DNA of 64,000 nucleotides from Namhaeicola sp039714555. Lineage in GTDB: Bacteria; Bacteroidota; Bacteroidia; Flavobacteriales; Flavobacteriaceae. The number at the start of each line of letters is the position of its first letter. Within the stretch, counting starts at the first letter, position 1. The position numbers and the translations under genes were made by a program. The stretch covers positions 1-64,000 of the forward strand of contig JBDLJB010000003.1 of the NCBI GenBank assembly GCA_039714555.1, written 5' to 3'. A model generated the notes under the pieces. The model did no database searches, was not told the DNA's origin, and saw nothing but the letters and a program-made list of their open reading frames with translations. This document shows, piece by piece, positions 16,307 through 26,173 of this stretch.

Positions 16307-18535
16307 ATGAAGAAAAACCTTTTAATATTTTTATTACTCTTTACATCTTATGTTTTTGCTCAACAAGATCTTAAACCTAATGATGATGTAAAAGTTGGTT
16401 TGGTATTAAGTGGAGGAGGTGCTAAAGGGTTTGCACATGTTGGAGTTTTAAAAATACTAGAGGAAGCAGGAATTAGAGTTGATTATATTGCTGGTACAAG
16501 TATGGGAGCAATAATTGGAGGTTTATATGCTTCAGGTTATAATGCTCATGAATTAGATTCAATTTTACATGTTCACGATTTTGATGTTATAATAAGAGAT
16601 GACAAATCAAGAAAAGCAAATTCTTTTTATCAAAAGGAAAACGCAAACAAATATGCATTAACATTACCTATATACAATAAAAAAATTGGATTACCAACTG
16701 CAATATCCAGAGGTCAAAATGTTTTTAATCTTTTTTCACAATTAACAAAACATGTTCATGATATTGAAGATTTCAGTAAACTTCCAATTCCGTTTTTATG
16801 TATTGCAACCGATTTAGAAACGGGTAAAGAAGTTGTACTTGATCAAGGGTTTTTACCAGAAGCAATTAGAGCTAGTGGCTCTTTTCCGGGTTTATTAACT
16901 CCTGCAGAAATTGATGGTAAAATGTTGGTTGATGGTGGTATTGTTGATAATTTTCCGGTTAATAAATTAAAAGCTAAAGGGGTTGATTATATTATAGGGG
17001 TTGATGTTCAAGGAAATTTACATAGGATGGATGATTTAAATTCAGTTCCAATGATCTTAATGCAAATTGTAGGTTTTCAGATGTTTAATAATTTTGAAGA
17101 AAAAAAGGAATTAACCGATGTTTACTTAAAACCTGATATGTCAGAGTTTAATGATTTCTCATTTAATGAAAAGGATAAGATTGTTAGTGAAGGAGAAAAG
17201 GTAGCTAGAGAACAATTTGAAGAATTAAAAAAAATTGCAGGTAAACAAACTAAAGACAAACACCATAATAAGATTAATACTTTTGTGTTAAATGAATACA
17301 TAACAATTAAAGAGGTCGAAATTAATGGTAATAAAAATTATACTGAAAACTATTGTATTGATAAACTTAAATTCATCGAAGGCGAAACTATTAGCCAGCA
17401 GAAATTTGTTGATGGTATTAATGCTTTATCTGCAACTGGAAATTTTGAAAGTATTCAATATAGGTTTTTTCCTGTTCAGGGAGGAACAAAGGTTTTACTT
17501 AAATTAATTGAGAATGAAGTATCTACTTATTTACAATTTGGTATACATTATGATGATCTATATAAAACAGGAATCTTATTAAATATTACAAAAAAACATG
17601 CTTTATTTAAAAATGATTTTTTATCAGCTGATTTTGTAATTGGTGATAAATTTAGATACAATATTGATTATTTTTTAGACAACGGTTTTAATTGGAGTTT
17701 TGGATTAAATACAAGGTATAATTCCTTTAGTCAGAATATTGCAACAGTATTTGTACCTGTAGGAATAGAACAACAGGGCTTAGGTGTTAAGATTCCTATT
17801 AAATATATTGATTTTACTACTCAATTATTTATTCAAAAAACTTTCACAAATAAAATTGCTTTAAGAGTTGGAGCAGAAGATAAATATTTAAATGTTTTTT
17901 ATGAAGAGATAATTGATAATGAAACGGAAAAAAATCATATTGATAAAAGTAATTATTTTGATGTTTTTGCAAAAGCCACTTTTGATTCATATAACAAAAA
18001 TTACGCTCCAAAAAAAGGGTTTTACTTAGATGCCAATTATAAAGTATATTTATTATCTTCAGATTACAATAATAATTTTAAATCATTTTCACAATTATAT
18101 GGAAAAATTGGTTATGCCTATACATTTTTTGATAAATTAACATTACATTTAAAATCTGATGCAGGAATTACTATTGGGTCTAATGGTAATACAATACACG
18201 ATTATCATTTAGGGGGAAATAATGAAAATTTCATTAATACTTTTGTACCTTTTTATGGCTATAATACTGCTGATTTAAATAGTAGTTCTTTTTTATTTTC
18301 AGCTTTATCCATTCGATATGAAGTTTATAAGAAAAATTATATTTCTTTTACAGGAAATTTTGCCAGAGTTGAAGATGATCTATGGAATGGAGGATCAATT
18401 TTTGCAGATACTAAAACAGGTTATGCTTTTGGTTATGGTATTGATACCTTTATTGGTCCCATAGAAATAAAATATACATGGTCTCCCGAAACAAATAAAA
18501 AGTATTGGTTTTTTAACCTAGGTTTTTGGTTTTAG
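16307..18535 (+). CDS. Patatin-like phospholipase with POTRA and outer-membrane barrel
   Basis: The protein has 742 residues: a signal peptide (ending near VFAQ), then a patatin lipase domain with GGGAKG oxyanion motif at 36-41, nucleophile GTSMG at 63-67 (Ser65) and DGG with Asp209. A POTRA-like segment (IKEVEINGNKNYTE, about 330-400) and a C-terminal Omp85-type barrel ending in aromatic residues (FFNLGFWF) follow. This is the plan of PlpD-type, type V secretion-like phospholipases, although in this phylum the lipase may stay attached. The likely activity is phospholipid acyl hydrolysis; the target is unknown. It starts 27 bases after uvrC and overlaps the convergent RND gene by 4 bases. Confidence 0.9.
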   Translation: MKKNLLIFLLLFTSYVFAQQDLKPNDDVKVGLVLSGGGAKGFAHVGVLKILEEAGIRVDYIAGTSMGAIIGGLYASGYNAHELDSILHVHDFDVIIRDDKSRKANSFYQKENANKYALTLPIYNKKIGLPTAISRGQNVFNLFSQLTKHVHDIEDFSKLPIPFLCIATDLETGKEVVLDQGFLPEAIRASGSFPGLLTPAEIDGKMLVDGGIVDNFPVNKLKAKGVDYIIGVDVQGNLHRMDDLNSVPMILMQIVGFQMFNNFEEKKELTDVYLKPDMSEFNDFSFNEKDKIVSEGEKVAREQFEELKKIAGKQTKDKHHNKINTFVLNEYITIKEVEINGNKNYTENYCIDKLKFIEGETISQQKFVDGINALSATGNFESIQYRFFPVQGGTKVLLKLIENEVSTYLQFGIHYDDLYKTGILLNITKKHALFKNDFLSADFVIGDKFRYNIDYFLDNGFNWSFGLNTRYNSFSQNIATVFVPVGIEQQGLGVKIPIKYIDFTTQLFIQKTFTNKIALRVGAEDKYLNVFYEEIIDNETEKNHIDKSNYFDVFAKATFDSYNKNYAPKKGFYLDANYKVYLLSSDYNNNFKSFSQLYGKIGYAYTFFDKLTLHLKSDAGITIGSNGNTIHDYHLGGNNENFINTFVPFYGYNTADLNSSSFLFSALSIRYEVYKKNYISFTGNFARVEDDLWNGGSIFADTKTGYAFGYGIDTFIGPIEIKYTWSPETNKKYWFFNLGFWF

Positions 18536-21500
18536 TTAATCGCTTTTATTTTCTTTACTTTAAATCTATAATTAATTCTATGTTGAATAAAATACATCAC
18601 CGGTACAACAATTAAAGTTAAAAAAGTTGCAAAAGTTAACCCAAAAATGATTGTCCATGACATTGGCCCCCAAAAAGCTACATTTTCACCACCGATATAA
18701 AATTGAGGATCAAACTCAGTAAATAAAGTCATGAAATTAATATTAATACCAAGTGCTAAAGGTAATAATCCTAAAATGGTTGTAATTGCTGTTAATAAAA
18801 CTGGTCTTAATCTTGTTTTGCCACCTTCAATAATACTTTCGTAAACCAGATCCATAGTTGCTTCTTTTTCATCTACTCCTTGTTCAATACTTTTTCTTTG
18901 TAATACTAGGTTTGTATAATCAATTAAAACGATGGCGTTATTTACAACAATACCTGCAAGAGAAATAATTCCGATCATGGTCATCATTACAACAAAATCC
19001 ATTCTAAAAATAATCAAACCAAATAAAACACCAATTAAACTTAATAATACTGATAGTGAAATGATAATTGGTGTAGAAGCCGAATTAAATTGCGCAACTA
19101 ATATTAAAAATATTAAAAATACAGCTATTAAAAGTGCAGTACTCAAAAACTCCATTTGTTTTGCCTGTTCTTCTTGTTGACCTGTAAAGGTTACATTAAT
19201 ATCTTTTGGGAGATTGAAATTTTCTAAAGAAGCTCTAATTTGATTATTAACTTCGGTGGCATTATAGTTTTCAAGTACATTAGAATAAACAGTGATTACT
19301 CTATCTAAATCTTTTCTTTTAACCGCACTGAACGTAGAAGATTTTTCCATTCTAGCAATTGCGTTAACAGGTACCTGAACAATTTTACCTGTATTTTGAT
19401 TTCTAAAAGTAATTTTTTGGTTGATAAGAGCGTTTTTATCATAACGGTACTGATCCATTAACCTTAAATTAATCGGATAATCATCTTCATCATCTTTATA
19501 GGTTGATATTTCTTTACCATAAAGCGAAGTTCTAATAGCCATACCTATTTGTCCGGTAGAAACACCTAAACGTCTTGCTTTTTGTCGGTCAACAATTATT
19601 GGTAATTCAGGTTTATCCTGATCGATATCTAATTTCAATTCTTCAATTCCTTGAATATTAGAATTGTTTATAAATTTTCTAATATTTTCTGAAGTGTTTA
19701 TTAACTCTTCATAATTATCACCACTTACTTCAATATTAACAGGAGCGCCTGTTGGTGGTTCATTTTTTGGATGATCAACAGTAATTTTAACACCAGGATA
19801 ACCATGAAGTATATCTCTAATTTCTGTTAAAACTGCCTTGGTATGTATACCATTTCTTTCTATAAATTTTACAAAATCTACAGTGATTCTTGCTTTGTTA
19901 GGAGTAGTTCCTCCCTGAGGGCCTTGATTAGGGTCACTAGTTCCCTCTCCAACCTGGCCAATTACAGAAGTCACTAAGAAATTTTCACCGTTAACTTCAT
20001 ATTTTTTAATATAATCTTGAACCTTGTTTTCAATTTCATTTGATAATTCATTAGTTACTTCAATATCAGTTCCTATAGGATATTCAATATAAACATATAC
20101 TTGTTTTGGAGGAGTTTCAGGAAAAAACAAAACCTTTGGAGGGAAAATGCCAAATAATATTATGGCCAGTATTAGTAAACCAAATGTTCCGAAGAAAAAT
20201 TTATAAACATTTTTTCCTTTTAAGGCGAATCTTAAATTTTTTTCATAGATATTTTCTAAATAAGGTAAAAGCATTTTTTGAAACCAAATGGTAGCTGGTG
20301 TAAGGAATTTAGTAATTACAATAGGTAATATTCCTCCAATAACCATAAGTAAACCAATTACATTTAAATATTTTAATTTTGTAGAAATGCCCGTAACAAT
20401 GAATACAATACCAATGCCTATAAATATTAAACTGTATTTAAACATTTTTTTAAAGTTGACATCATCCTCTTTAATTTTCATATAAACAGAGGTCAACATT
20501 GGATTTATTACCAATGCTACAAATAATGATGAACCAAGAACAATTATTAATGTAATGGGTAAAAACTTCATAAACTCACCCATCATACCAGTCCAAAATG
20601 CCAAAGGTAAAAAGGCTGCTAAGGTAGTAGCGGTTGATGCAATAATAGGCATGGCAACTTCACCAACACCATATTTTGCTGCATCAATTTTTGAATAACC
20701 TTCATCGAGTAATCTATATACATTTTCAACCACAACAATTCCATTGTCAACCAACATTCCTAAAGCCAATACTAATGAAAATAATACCATCATATTTAAG
20801 GTAACACCCATCATATTTAATATAATAAATGAGATAAACATAGATAGTGGTATTGCAATTCCTACAAAAAGAGCATTTCTAATTCCCAAAAAGAAAAGTA
20901 AAACCAAAACAACCAAAATTACACCTAAAATTATACTATTTTCAAGATCAGATACCATGGTTTTGGTGTCATTGGTTTGATCGTTTGTTTTTGTAATATT
21001 AAGATTTGATGGAAAAATATTTTTTTGTGCATCTGCTAAAATAACATCGATTTGCTCAGATGCATTGATTAAATTTTCTCCGCCCCTTTTAGTCACATCC
21101 AACATTACTACAGTTTGCGAAAATTCTCGGGCATAACTTGTTTTTTCTTGTTCTTTAAATTTTATATTGGCAATATCTCTTAAATAAACAATATTTCCTT
21201 TTTCTTGTTTTACAATAATATCTTCAATTTCTCTTACCGATTCAAACTCACCTATTATTCTGACGTTTCTTCTAATGCCACTTTCTAGAAGATCCCCTCC
21301 AGAAACGGTAACATTTTCACTTTGGATAGCTTGTTCTATATCACCAAAACTAATTTTAGAAATTTCCATCTTGTAAAGATCGATGCTAATTTCTACTTCT
21401 TTATCTTGAATACCTCTGATATCAACTTTCGAAATTTCAGGCACTTTTTCAATTTCATCTTCTAAATATTCTCCATATCTTTTGAGTTGATCTAAAGAAA

Positions 21501-21972
21501 AATCACCTGAAAGGTTAATATTCATGATAGGCATTAGTTCAGCAAAATTCATTTCCTGAACATTCGGGTCTGCCGGTAGATCTTTAGGAAAATCTTTATC
21601 AGATAAAGCAGCATCTACTTTATCTTTTACTTTGCGTAAAGCTTCAGTTGGAGTTACATTAAAATTAAATTTAACCTGGATCATAGAAAATCCTTCAGAA
21701 GAAGTTGAAATAATTTCATCAACGCCTGATATACCGTTAATTTCTTTTTCTATGGGTTTTGTTATTAATTTTTCAATATCTAAAGCTGAGTTTCCCGGAT
21801 AGGGAGTTGAAATAAATATTTGTGGGACAACTATTTCAGGAAAAGCTTCTCTTGGCATATTTTGATAAGAAAAAATTCCTGCAAAAATTATCATGAAAGT
21901 AATAACAAAAACAGTCATCCTGTTATTTATAGCCCATGTAGATAATTTAAACTCTTTAAGTATTTTATTCAT
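18532..21972 (-). CDS. RND efflux pump inner-membrane permease
   Basis: This AcrB-like proton/drug antiporter has 1,146 residues with two six-helix bundles and two large periplasmic loops. The N-terminus (STWAINNRMTVFVITF...PREAFPEIVVP) is typical. In TM4 the acidic motif reads GMLVDNGIVVVEN, with one Asp rather than the DD pair of AcrB, which is common in this phylum's pumps. The second half has the matching AGIVVNNAIVLID. Substrate is not predictable. It is the last gene of the tetR-tolC-adaptor-permease operon, 30 bases after the adaptor gene, and ends against the patatin gene. Confidence 0.93.
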   Translation of the reverse strand: MNKILKEFKLSTWAINNRMTVFVITFMIIFAGIFSYQNMPREAFPEIVVPQIFISTPYPGNSALDIEKLITKPIEKEINGISGVDEIISTSSEGFSMIQVKFNFNVTPTEALRKVKDKVDAALSDKDFPKDLPADPNVQEMNFAELMPIMNINLSGDFSLDQLKRYGEYLEDEIEKVPEISKVDIRGIQDKEVEISIDLYKMEISKISFGDIEQAIQSENVTVSGGDLLESGIRRNVRIIGEFESVREIEDIIVKQEKGNIVYLRDIANIKFKEQEKTSYAREFSQTVVMLDVTKRGGENLINASEQIDVILADAQKNIFPSNLNITKTNDQTNDTKTMVSDLENSIILGVILVVLVLLFFLGIRNALFVGIAIPLSMFISFIILNMMGVTLNMMVLFSLVLALGMLVDNGIVVVENVYRLLDEGYSKIDAAKYGVGEVAMPIIASTATTLAAFLPLAFWTGMMGEFMKFLPITLIIVLGSSLFVALVINPMLTSVYMKIKEDDVNFKKMFKYSLIFIGIGIVFIVTGISTKLKYLNVIGLLMVIGGILPIVITKFLTPATIWFQKMLLPYLENIYEKNLRFALKGKNVYKFFFGTFGLLILAIILFGIFPPKVLFFPETPPKQVYVYIEYPIGTDIEVTNELSNEIENKVQDYIKKYEVNGENFLVTSVIGQVGEGTSDPNQGPQGGTTPNKARITVDFVKFIERNGIHTKAVLTEIRDILHGYPGVKITVDHPKNEPPTGAPVNIEVSGDNYEELINTSENIRKFINNSNIQGIEELKLDIDQDKPELPIIVDRQKARRLGVSTGQIGMAIRTSLYGKEISTYKDDEDDYPINLRLMDQYRYDKNALINQKITFRNQNTGKIVQVPVNAIARMEKSSTFSAVKRKDLDRVITVYSNVLENYNATEVNNQIRASLENFNLPKDINVTFTGQQEEQAKQMEFLSTALLIAVFLIFLILVAQFNSASTPIIISLSVLLSLIGVLFGLIIFRMDFVVMMTMIGIISLAGIVVNNAIVLIDYTNLVLQRKSIEQGVDEKEATMDLVYESIIEGGKTRLRPVLLTAITTILGLLPLALGININFMTLFTEFDPQFYIGGENVAFWGPMSWTIIFGLTFATFLTLIVVPVMYFIQHRINYRFKVKKIKAIN

Positions 21973-22002
21973 TTTGATCTTTTTCAGAAATTAAGCAATA
22001 AT

Positions 22003-23139
22003 TTAATTTATTATTTTAACCAATTCGCCTTCTTTTACTATTCTTGAACCTTTATTTACAATTGTATCATTCACTTTTAATCCTTCAATAATGAGTGATT
22101 TTTGATCGTACTCTTTTGAAACTATAATTATTTTTTTTGAAACTTTATGATCAGTATTATTTTTATGAACAATAAAAACAAAATTATTTTGATCTTTATC
22201 TTTTTGAATAAGTGAAGAAGGTATTACAATGCCATTTTCTTCAAAATCTTTAATTTTTATATCTGCTAATAGATTTGGTTTAATTAAATTATTTTTATTT
22301 TCAATATTTATTTTGGCTTTAAAACTTCTATTATTCGGATTGATAATATTACCCACTTGTGAAATTTCTGATTTCATTTCAGTATGAATTGAAGGGAAAC
22401 TAATCAAAGCCTCATTGCCTTTTTTGATATATGGCAAAAAAGTTTCGGTAACATCAGCTTCTAAATAGACTTTATCTAGATTTACCAGTCTAACTACTGC
22501 TAGTTGAGAGCTGACCAATTCACCATTTTTTGGAAAGATCTCATCAATTATACCTGAAAAAGGAGCTTTGATCTTCATTTTAGCAGCTTGATTTACGAGA
22601 GCAGTTTTATTATTTTCTAAACTTTCATATTGAGTTTTGGCTTGAAGGTATTGCATTTCTGAACCAATTTTTTGATCCCATAATCTTTGTTGTCTTTCAA
22701 ATGTAGTTTTTGCTAACTTCAATTGTGTATTTAATTCTGCAATATTATCTTGTATTGATGAATCATCCAATTGAATTAACACCTTACCTTTTCCTACTTT
22801 TTGACCTTCTTTTACATGAATATTTTTAATGGTTCCTCCAATTTCGGGTCTTATTTCAATATTTTTATCTGCTTTTACAACACCTTGAATTTCTATATAG
22901 TGATTGAAAACATCTTTTTTAGGATTTATTACAGATATAACCTGATAGTTGTTTTTCGAATCGGTTTTTGAGATATGTAATTCAATATTCCTTAAAATGT
23001 TATTTAAACTATCTATTTGATTGATGACTGATGTTTTTTGATCTTTAAGTTCTTCTAAAGAACCTGATATTTGATTTTCTTCATTTTTGCAAGAAATGAA
23101 TACAAGAAATAAAAAGATATATGTAATTATTTTTTTCAT
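22003..23139 (-). CDS. RND efflux periplasmic adaptor (membrane fusion) lipoprotein
   Basis: The 378-residue protein starts with a lipoprotein signal whose lipobox cysteine is Cys17 (VFISC). It then shows a short coiled-coil, a biotinyl-lipoyl-like domain (IRPEIGGTIKNIHVKEGQKVGKGKVLIQLDD), a helical hairpin at about 130-175, the second lipoyl half (IKAPFSGIIDEIFPKNGELV) and beta-barrel/membrane-proximal domains. It links the inner-membrane permease to the TolC-like channel. One base separates it from the tolC-like gene, so translation is probably coupled. Confidence 0.92.
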   Translation of the reverse strand: MKKIITYIFLFLVFISCKNEENQISGSLEELKDQKTSVINQIDSLNNILRNIELHISKTDSKNNYQVISVINPKKDVFNHYIEIQGVVKADKNIEIRPEIGGTIKNIHVKEGQKVGKGKVLIQLDDSSIQDNIAELNTQLKLAKTTFERQQRLWDQKIGSEMQYLQAKTQYESLENNKTALVNQAAKMKIKAPFSGIIDEIFPKNGELVSSQLAVVRLVNLDKVYLEADVTETFLPYIKKGNEALISFPSIHTEMKSEISQVGNIINPNNRSFKAKINIENKNNLIKPNLLADIKIKDFEENGIVIPSSLIQKDKDQNNFVFIVHKNNTDHKVSKKIIIVSKEYDQKSLIIEGLKVNDTIVNKGSRIVKEGELVKIIN

Positions 23140-23140
23140 T

Positions 23141-24481
23141 TTAAAATATATTAAGTGCGTTTTCTAATTCTACTTTTGATTGAATGATCTCTAAAATTGA
23201 TTGAATGTATTGCTGTTGCTGTTGATACAATTGGTTTTGAGCATTAGTTAGGTTAAAGCTTGAACTTAAACCTTCAAAAAACTTAATTTGTTCTTTTTTT
23301 GCGATACTTTCAGCTAAAACTAAATTTTGTTTGGATGTTTGGTAATGATCTAAAGCAAATTGATATTTATTTTTGGCTGTATCAACTTGTAATTTTAATC
23401 TCTGTGAAGTTTCATCTAATTCAATTTCCGATTGCTCTAAATTTATTTTTGCTTGTTGTGTTCTTGCACTTCTTTGTAAACTACTAAAGATAGGTACATT
23501 TAAACTAACTCCAAATAAAGAGGAGTCAAACCAATTTCCATTATTTTTAAAGAAGATATTATTGTCATTGTTTGCATAAGTTGAATAATTAATAAAAGCG
23601 CCCAATGATGGTAGTGCTTTACTTTTTTCAAATTTTACCAACAATTCATTTGACATAACAGTATTATCTGCAATACGATAGTCTATATGGTTATCTAAAT
23701 CAAAATTTGAGTTTATTAAATTCATATTTGTTGAACTCAATGCAAGGTTATCTAGATTTTCTTTTAAAACTACCTGTGTATCTATTGGAATGCCTAAAGT
23801 GAGATTGAACATTTTTTTTAAAATAATTTCTAATCTTTTGGATTTATTTAGTTCATTTTCAATAGTTGATAAAGTAATTTGTTGTTGTTGAAGATCTTGT
23901 TCTTCTGCAAGACCATTTGACAGAATCGCTTTTGTTTCATTTAGGTTTTTTTGTAAAACTTCACGGTTTTTTTGTAATATTAATATTGATTCTTGGACTA
24001 AAAGAACACTACCATAAGCATTGATAACAGCTTCTCTAATTTTCTGATCAGTTTTTTCTTTGGCCAGTTCTGAAATTTTTAAATAGGTTTTTGCCGATTG
24101 TAATCCAATCAAATATGATCCGTCAAAAAGAAGTTGTGATATGGTTACAGTTGCATTTAAATTTTGTTTAGCACCAAAAGTAACTTCTTCAAATTCTCCG
24201 GGAGGTCCTCCAAAAATTTCACTTGGTATTAATGTAATCCCCTGTTTGATCCAATTTTGATAATCAACTTTACCATTGATTTGTGGTAATCCTATAGTTG
24301 TAGTTTCCCATTTCTTTTTTTCTGCTGCATCGATATCTAATTTTGCAGTGCGAACCGTATAATTATTTGCTAAAGCATAATTAACCGCTTCATCAATATT
24401 AAAAGCATAACTATTTTCTTGCGCTAATATTGAAGAATATATTGAAGAAATTGAAAATATTAGTAAGATGATCTTCTTCAT
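23141..24481 (-). CDS. TolC family outer-membrane efflux channel
   Basis: The 446-residue protein has a signal peptide (ending near SILAQ) and two long-helix repeats of the outer-membrane efflux family. Features include the N-terminal EAVNYALANNYTVRTAKLD, the strand segment GAFINYSTY and a glutamine-rich final helix. It forms the trimeric exit duct of the pump. It follows tetR by 3 bases and precedes the adaptor by 1 base, so all four genes form one transcription unit. Confidence 0.92.
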   Translation of the reverse strand: MKKIILLIFSISSIYSSILAQENSYAFNIDEAVNYALANNYTVRTAKLDIDAAEKKKWETTTIGLPQINGKVDYQNWIKQGITLIPSEIFGGPPGEFEEVTFGAKQNLNATVTISQLLFDGSYLIGLQSAKTYLKISELAKEKTDQKIREAVINAYGSVLLVQESILILQKNREVLQKNLNETKAILSNGLAEEQDLQQQQITLSTIENELNKSKRLEIILKKMFNLTLGIPIDTQVVLKENLDNLALSSTNMNLINSNFDLDNHIDYRIADNTVMSNELLVKFEKSKALPSLGAFINYSTYANNDNNIFFKNNGNWFDSSLFGVSLNVPIFSSLQRSARTQQAKINLEQSEIELDETSQRLKLQVDTAKNKYQFALDHYQTSKQNLVLAESIAKKEQIKFFEGLSSSFNLTNAQNQLYQQQQQYIQSILEIIQSKVELENALNIF

Positions 24482-24484
24482 TTT

Positions 24485-25075
24485 TTAAATAATGTTTTGT
24501 AAAGTTTTTAATCCTTTTTCTGTAGCGATAGCTCTTATGTGGTATTCTAAATAGTAATTCATTACATACGGAGCAGAAAAATCTTTTATTGGGAATAATT
24601 CAACATTTTTTATTCCCATCATTCCGTTGAAATAAAGCCTGGTTATCAAGTTAATATCAATTTCTTTTCTGTAATAACCACTTTCTATTCCTTTTTTTAA
24701 ATTTTCAGAAATACAGGAATTTACAGAATCAAATTGTTTTTGTTTTAATGTTTCAAATATTTTCGGATAGAATTTTTGTAATTGATATTGTGGAGAAGAT
24801 TCTTCATTTTTTAGTTGATCTAAAATCAATGATTTTACTTTGTATAATTCTTCAATAGGATTATAATTAGAGGCACAAATTGAAAAGATACCTTTGTTAA
24901 TTTTTTCGAATGTGTAGATTGAAGCAGCTTCTACTAATTTAGCTTTGGTTGAAAAATAGGTATAAATAGTCTTTTTTGATATTGCCAATTCTTTAGCAAT
25001 ATCATCCATCGTAATACTTTTAACACCAAAGCTTAAAAATAAATCTATAGTTTTATTTAAAATTTTTTCTTTCAT
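24485..25075 (-). CDS. TetR/AcrR family transcriptional regulator of the RND operon
   Basis: This 196-residue regulator has an N-terminal helix-turn-helix (SITMDDIAKELAISKKTIYTYF, residues about 20-41) preceded by the usual helix (KILNKTIDLFLSFGV) and a divergent ligand-binding C-terminal domain. It is the first gene of the operon, ahead of tolC, adaptor and permease genes, so it probably represses its own operon until a pump substrate binds. A near-perfect dyad, described separately, lies just upstream and fits an operator. The ligand is unknown. Confidence 0.9.
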   Translation of the reverse strand: MKEKILNKTIDLFLSFGVKSITMDDIAKELAISKKTIYTYFSTKAKLVEAASIYTFEKINKGIFSICASNYNPIEELYKVKSLILDQLKNEESSPQYQLQKFYPKIFETLKQKQFDSVNSCISENLKKGIESGYYRKEIDINLITRLYFNGMMGIKNVELFPIKDFSAPYVMNYYLEYHIRAIATEKGLKTLQNII

Positions 25076-25082
25076 AAGTTGG

Positions 25083-25125
25083 CAAAGATAGTTAAAAGGA
25101 AACTAAAAAAACTAAAAAAGTTTCC
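25083..25125 (-). promoter_or_regulatory. Candidate tetR promoter and operator
   Basis: Read on the minus strand, TATCTTTG (25083-25090) matches the TAnnTTTG -7 box, and its end is only 7 bases before the tetR ATG, so the transcript would be nearly leaderless. Just upstream, GGAAACT (25099-25105) and AGTTTCC (25119-25125) form an exact inverted repeat with a 13-base spacer, where the -33 region would be. Inference: TetR binding here blocks RNA polymerase. The same dyad could also affect the divergent polyprenyl synthase gene. Confidence 0.55.
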
Positions 25126-25195
25126 AAAGTTTCATTCTTTTTGATATAACTGTAGTTTTCTTTTTAGAAAAGGTTATTTTTACAAAAAATTAAAA

Positions 25196-26173
25196 TTGGA
25201 TATACAAGATTATAAAAGGGCATTTTTACTTTATTTAGATGATAAAACTAGTGCTGAAGGGGTGTTAAAAGAACCGGTTAATTTATATGAACCTATTCAT
25301 TATATATTAAATCTTGGTGGAAAAAGATTGCGACCTATTTTAACTTTATTGAGTTGTGATATTTTTAGTGGTGATTATAGAAATGCTTTAGATGCTGCAT
25401 TAGCCATTGAAATGTTTCATAACTTTACCTTGATGCATGATGATATTATGGATGAAGCACCTATAAGAAGAGGTAAAACAACAGTTCACAAAAAATGGGA
25501 TATCAATACCGGAATTTTATCCGGTGATGCATTGATGATTTTAGCATATCAATTATTTGAAAATTATGAAGGAGAAATATTTAAACAAATTGTTTCTCTT
25601 TTTAATAAAACAGCGATTGAAGTTTGTGAAGGACAACAATATGATATTGATTTTGAAATAAAAAGAGATGTTTCGTTATTAGAATATAAAAATATGATTG
25701 GCTTTAAAACTGCTGTTTTGGTAGCTGCTGCATTAAAAATGGGTGCTATTATTGCAAATGCTGAAAAAAAAGAAGCCAGTTTAATTTATGATTTTGGTTT
25801 TAATTTAGGCATGGCTTTTCAGTTGCAAGATGATTATTTAGATACTTTTGGGACTAAAGAATTTGGGAAGAAAATAGGCGGTGATATTTTAGAGGATAAA
25901 AAAACATTTTTAGTATTAAAAACTTTAGAATTAGCTTCAGAAGAAGATAAAAAAAATCTTGAAATACTTTTTTCAATAAATGATAAAAGTGATGAGAAAA
26001 TTAAAAAAGTTACTAATTATTTCAAAAAATATAAAGTTGACAAAAGTATTCAATTTGAAATTGAAAAATATACTTTAAAAGCTTTTGCAGATATTGAAAA
26101 ACTAAATGTTTCTCAAGAAAATAAAAATATTTTGATTGAATTTGGTAATAATTTAATGAATAGAAATTTGTAA
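25196..26173 (+). CDS. Polyprenyl synthetase (trans-isoprenyl diphosphate synthase)
   Basis: The 325-residue enzyme joins isopentenyl diphosphate to an allylic diphosphate, giving long chains for menaquinone or a short prenyl precursor. The first aspartate-rich motif is LMHDDIMDEAPIRRG; the second is QLQDDYLDTFG. GGKRLRP, which binds isopentenyl diphosphate, is also present. The residues just before the first DD-motif (FHNFTLMHDD) are not enough for me to state chain length. The TTG at 25196 is the only start that keeps the family N-terminus (MDIQDYKRAFL). The next gene overlaps its stop by one base. Confidence 0.92.
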   Translation: MDIQDYKRAFLLYLDDKTSAEGVLKEPVNLYEPIHYILNLGGKRLRPILTLLSCDIFSGDYRNALDAALAIEMFHNFTLMHDDIMDEAPIRRGKTTVHKKWDINTGILSGDALMILAYQLFENYEGEIFKQIVSLFNKTAIEVCEGQQYDIDFEIKRDVSLLEYKNMIGFKTAVLVAAALKMGAIIANAEKKEASLIYDFGFNLGMAFQLQDDYLDTFGTKEFGKKIGGDILEDKKTFLVLKTLELASEEDKKNLEILFSINDKSDEKIKKVTNYFKKYKVDKSIQFEIEKYTLKAFADIEKLNVSQENKNILIEFGNNLMNRNL

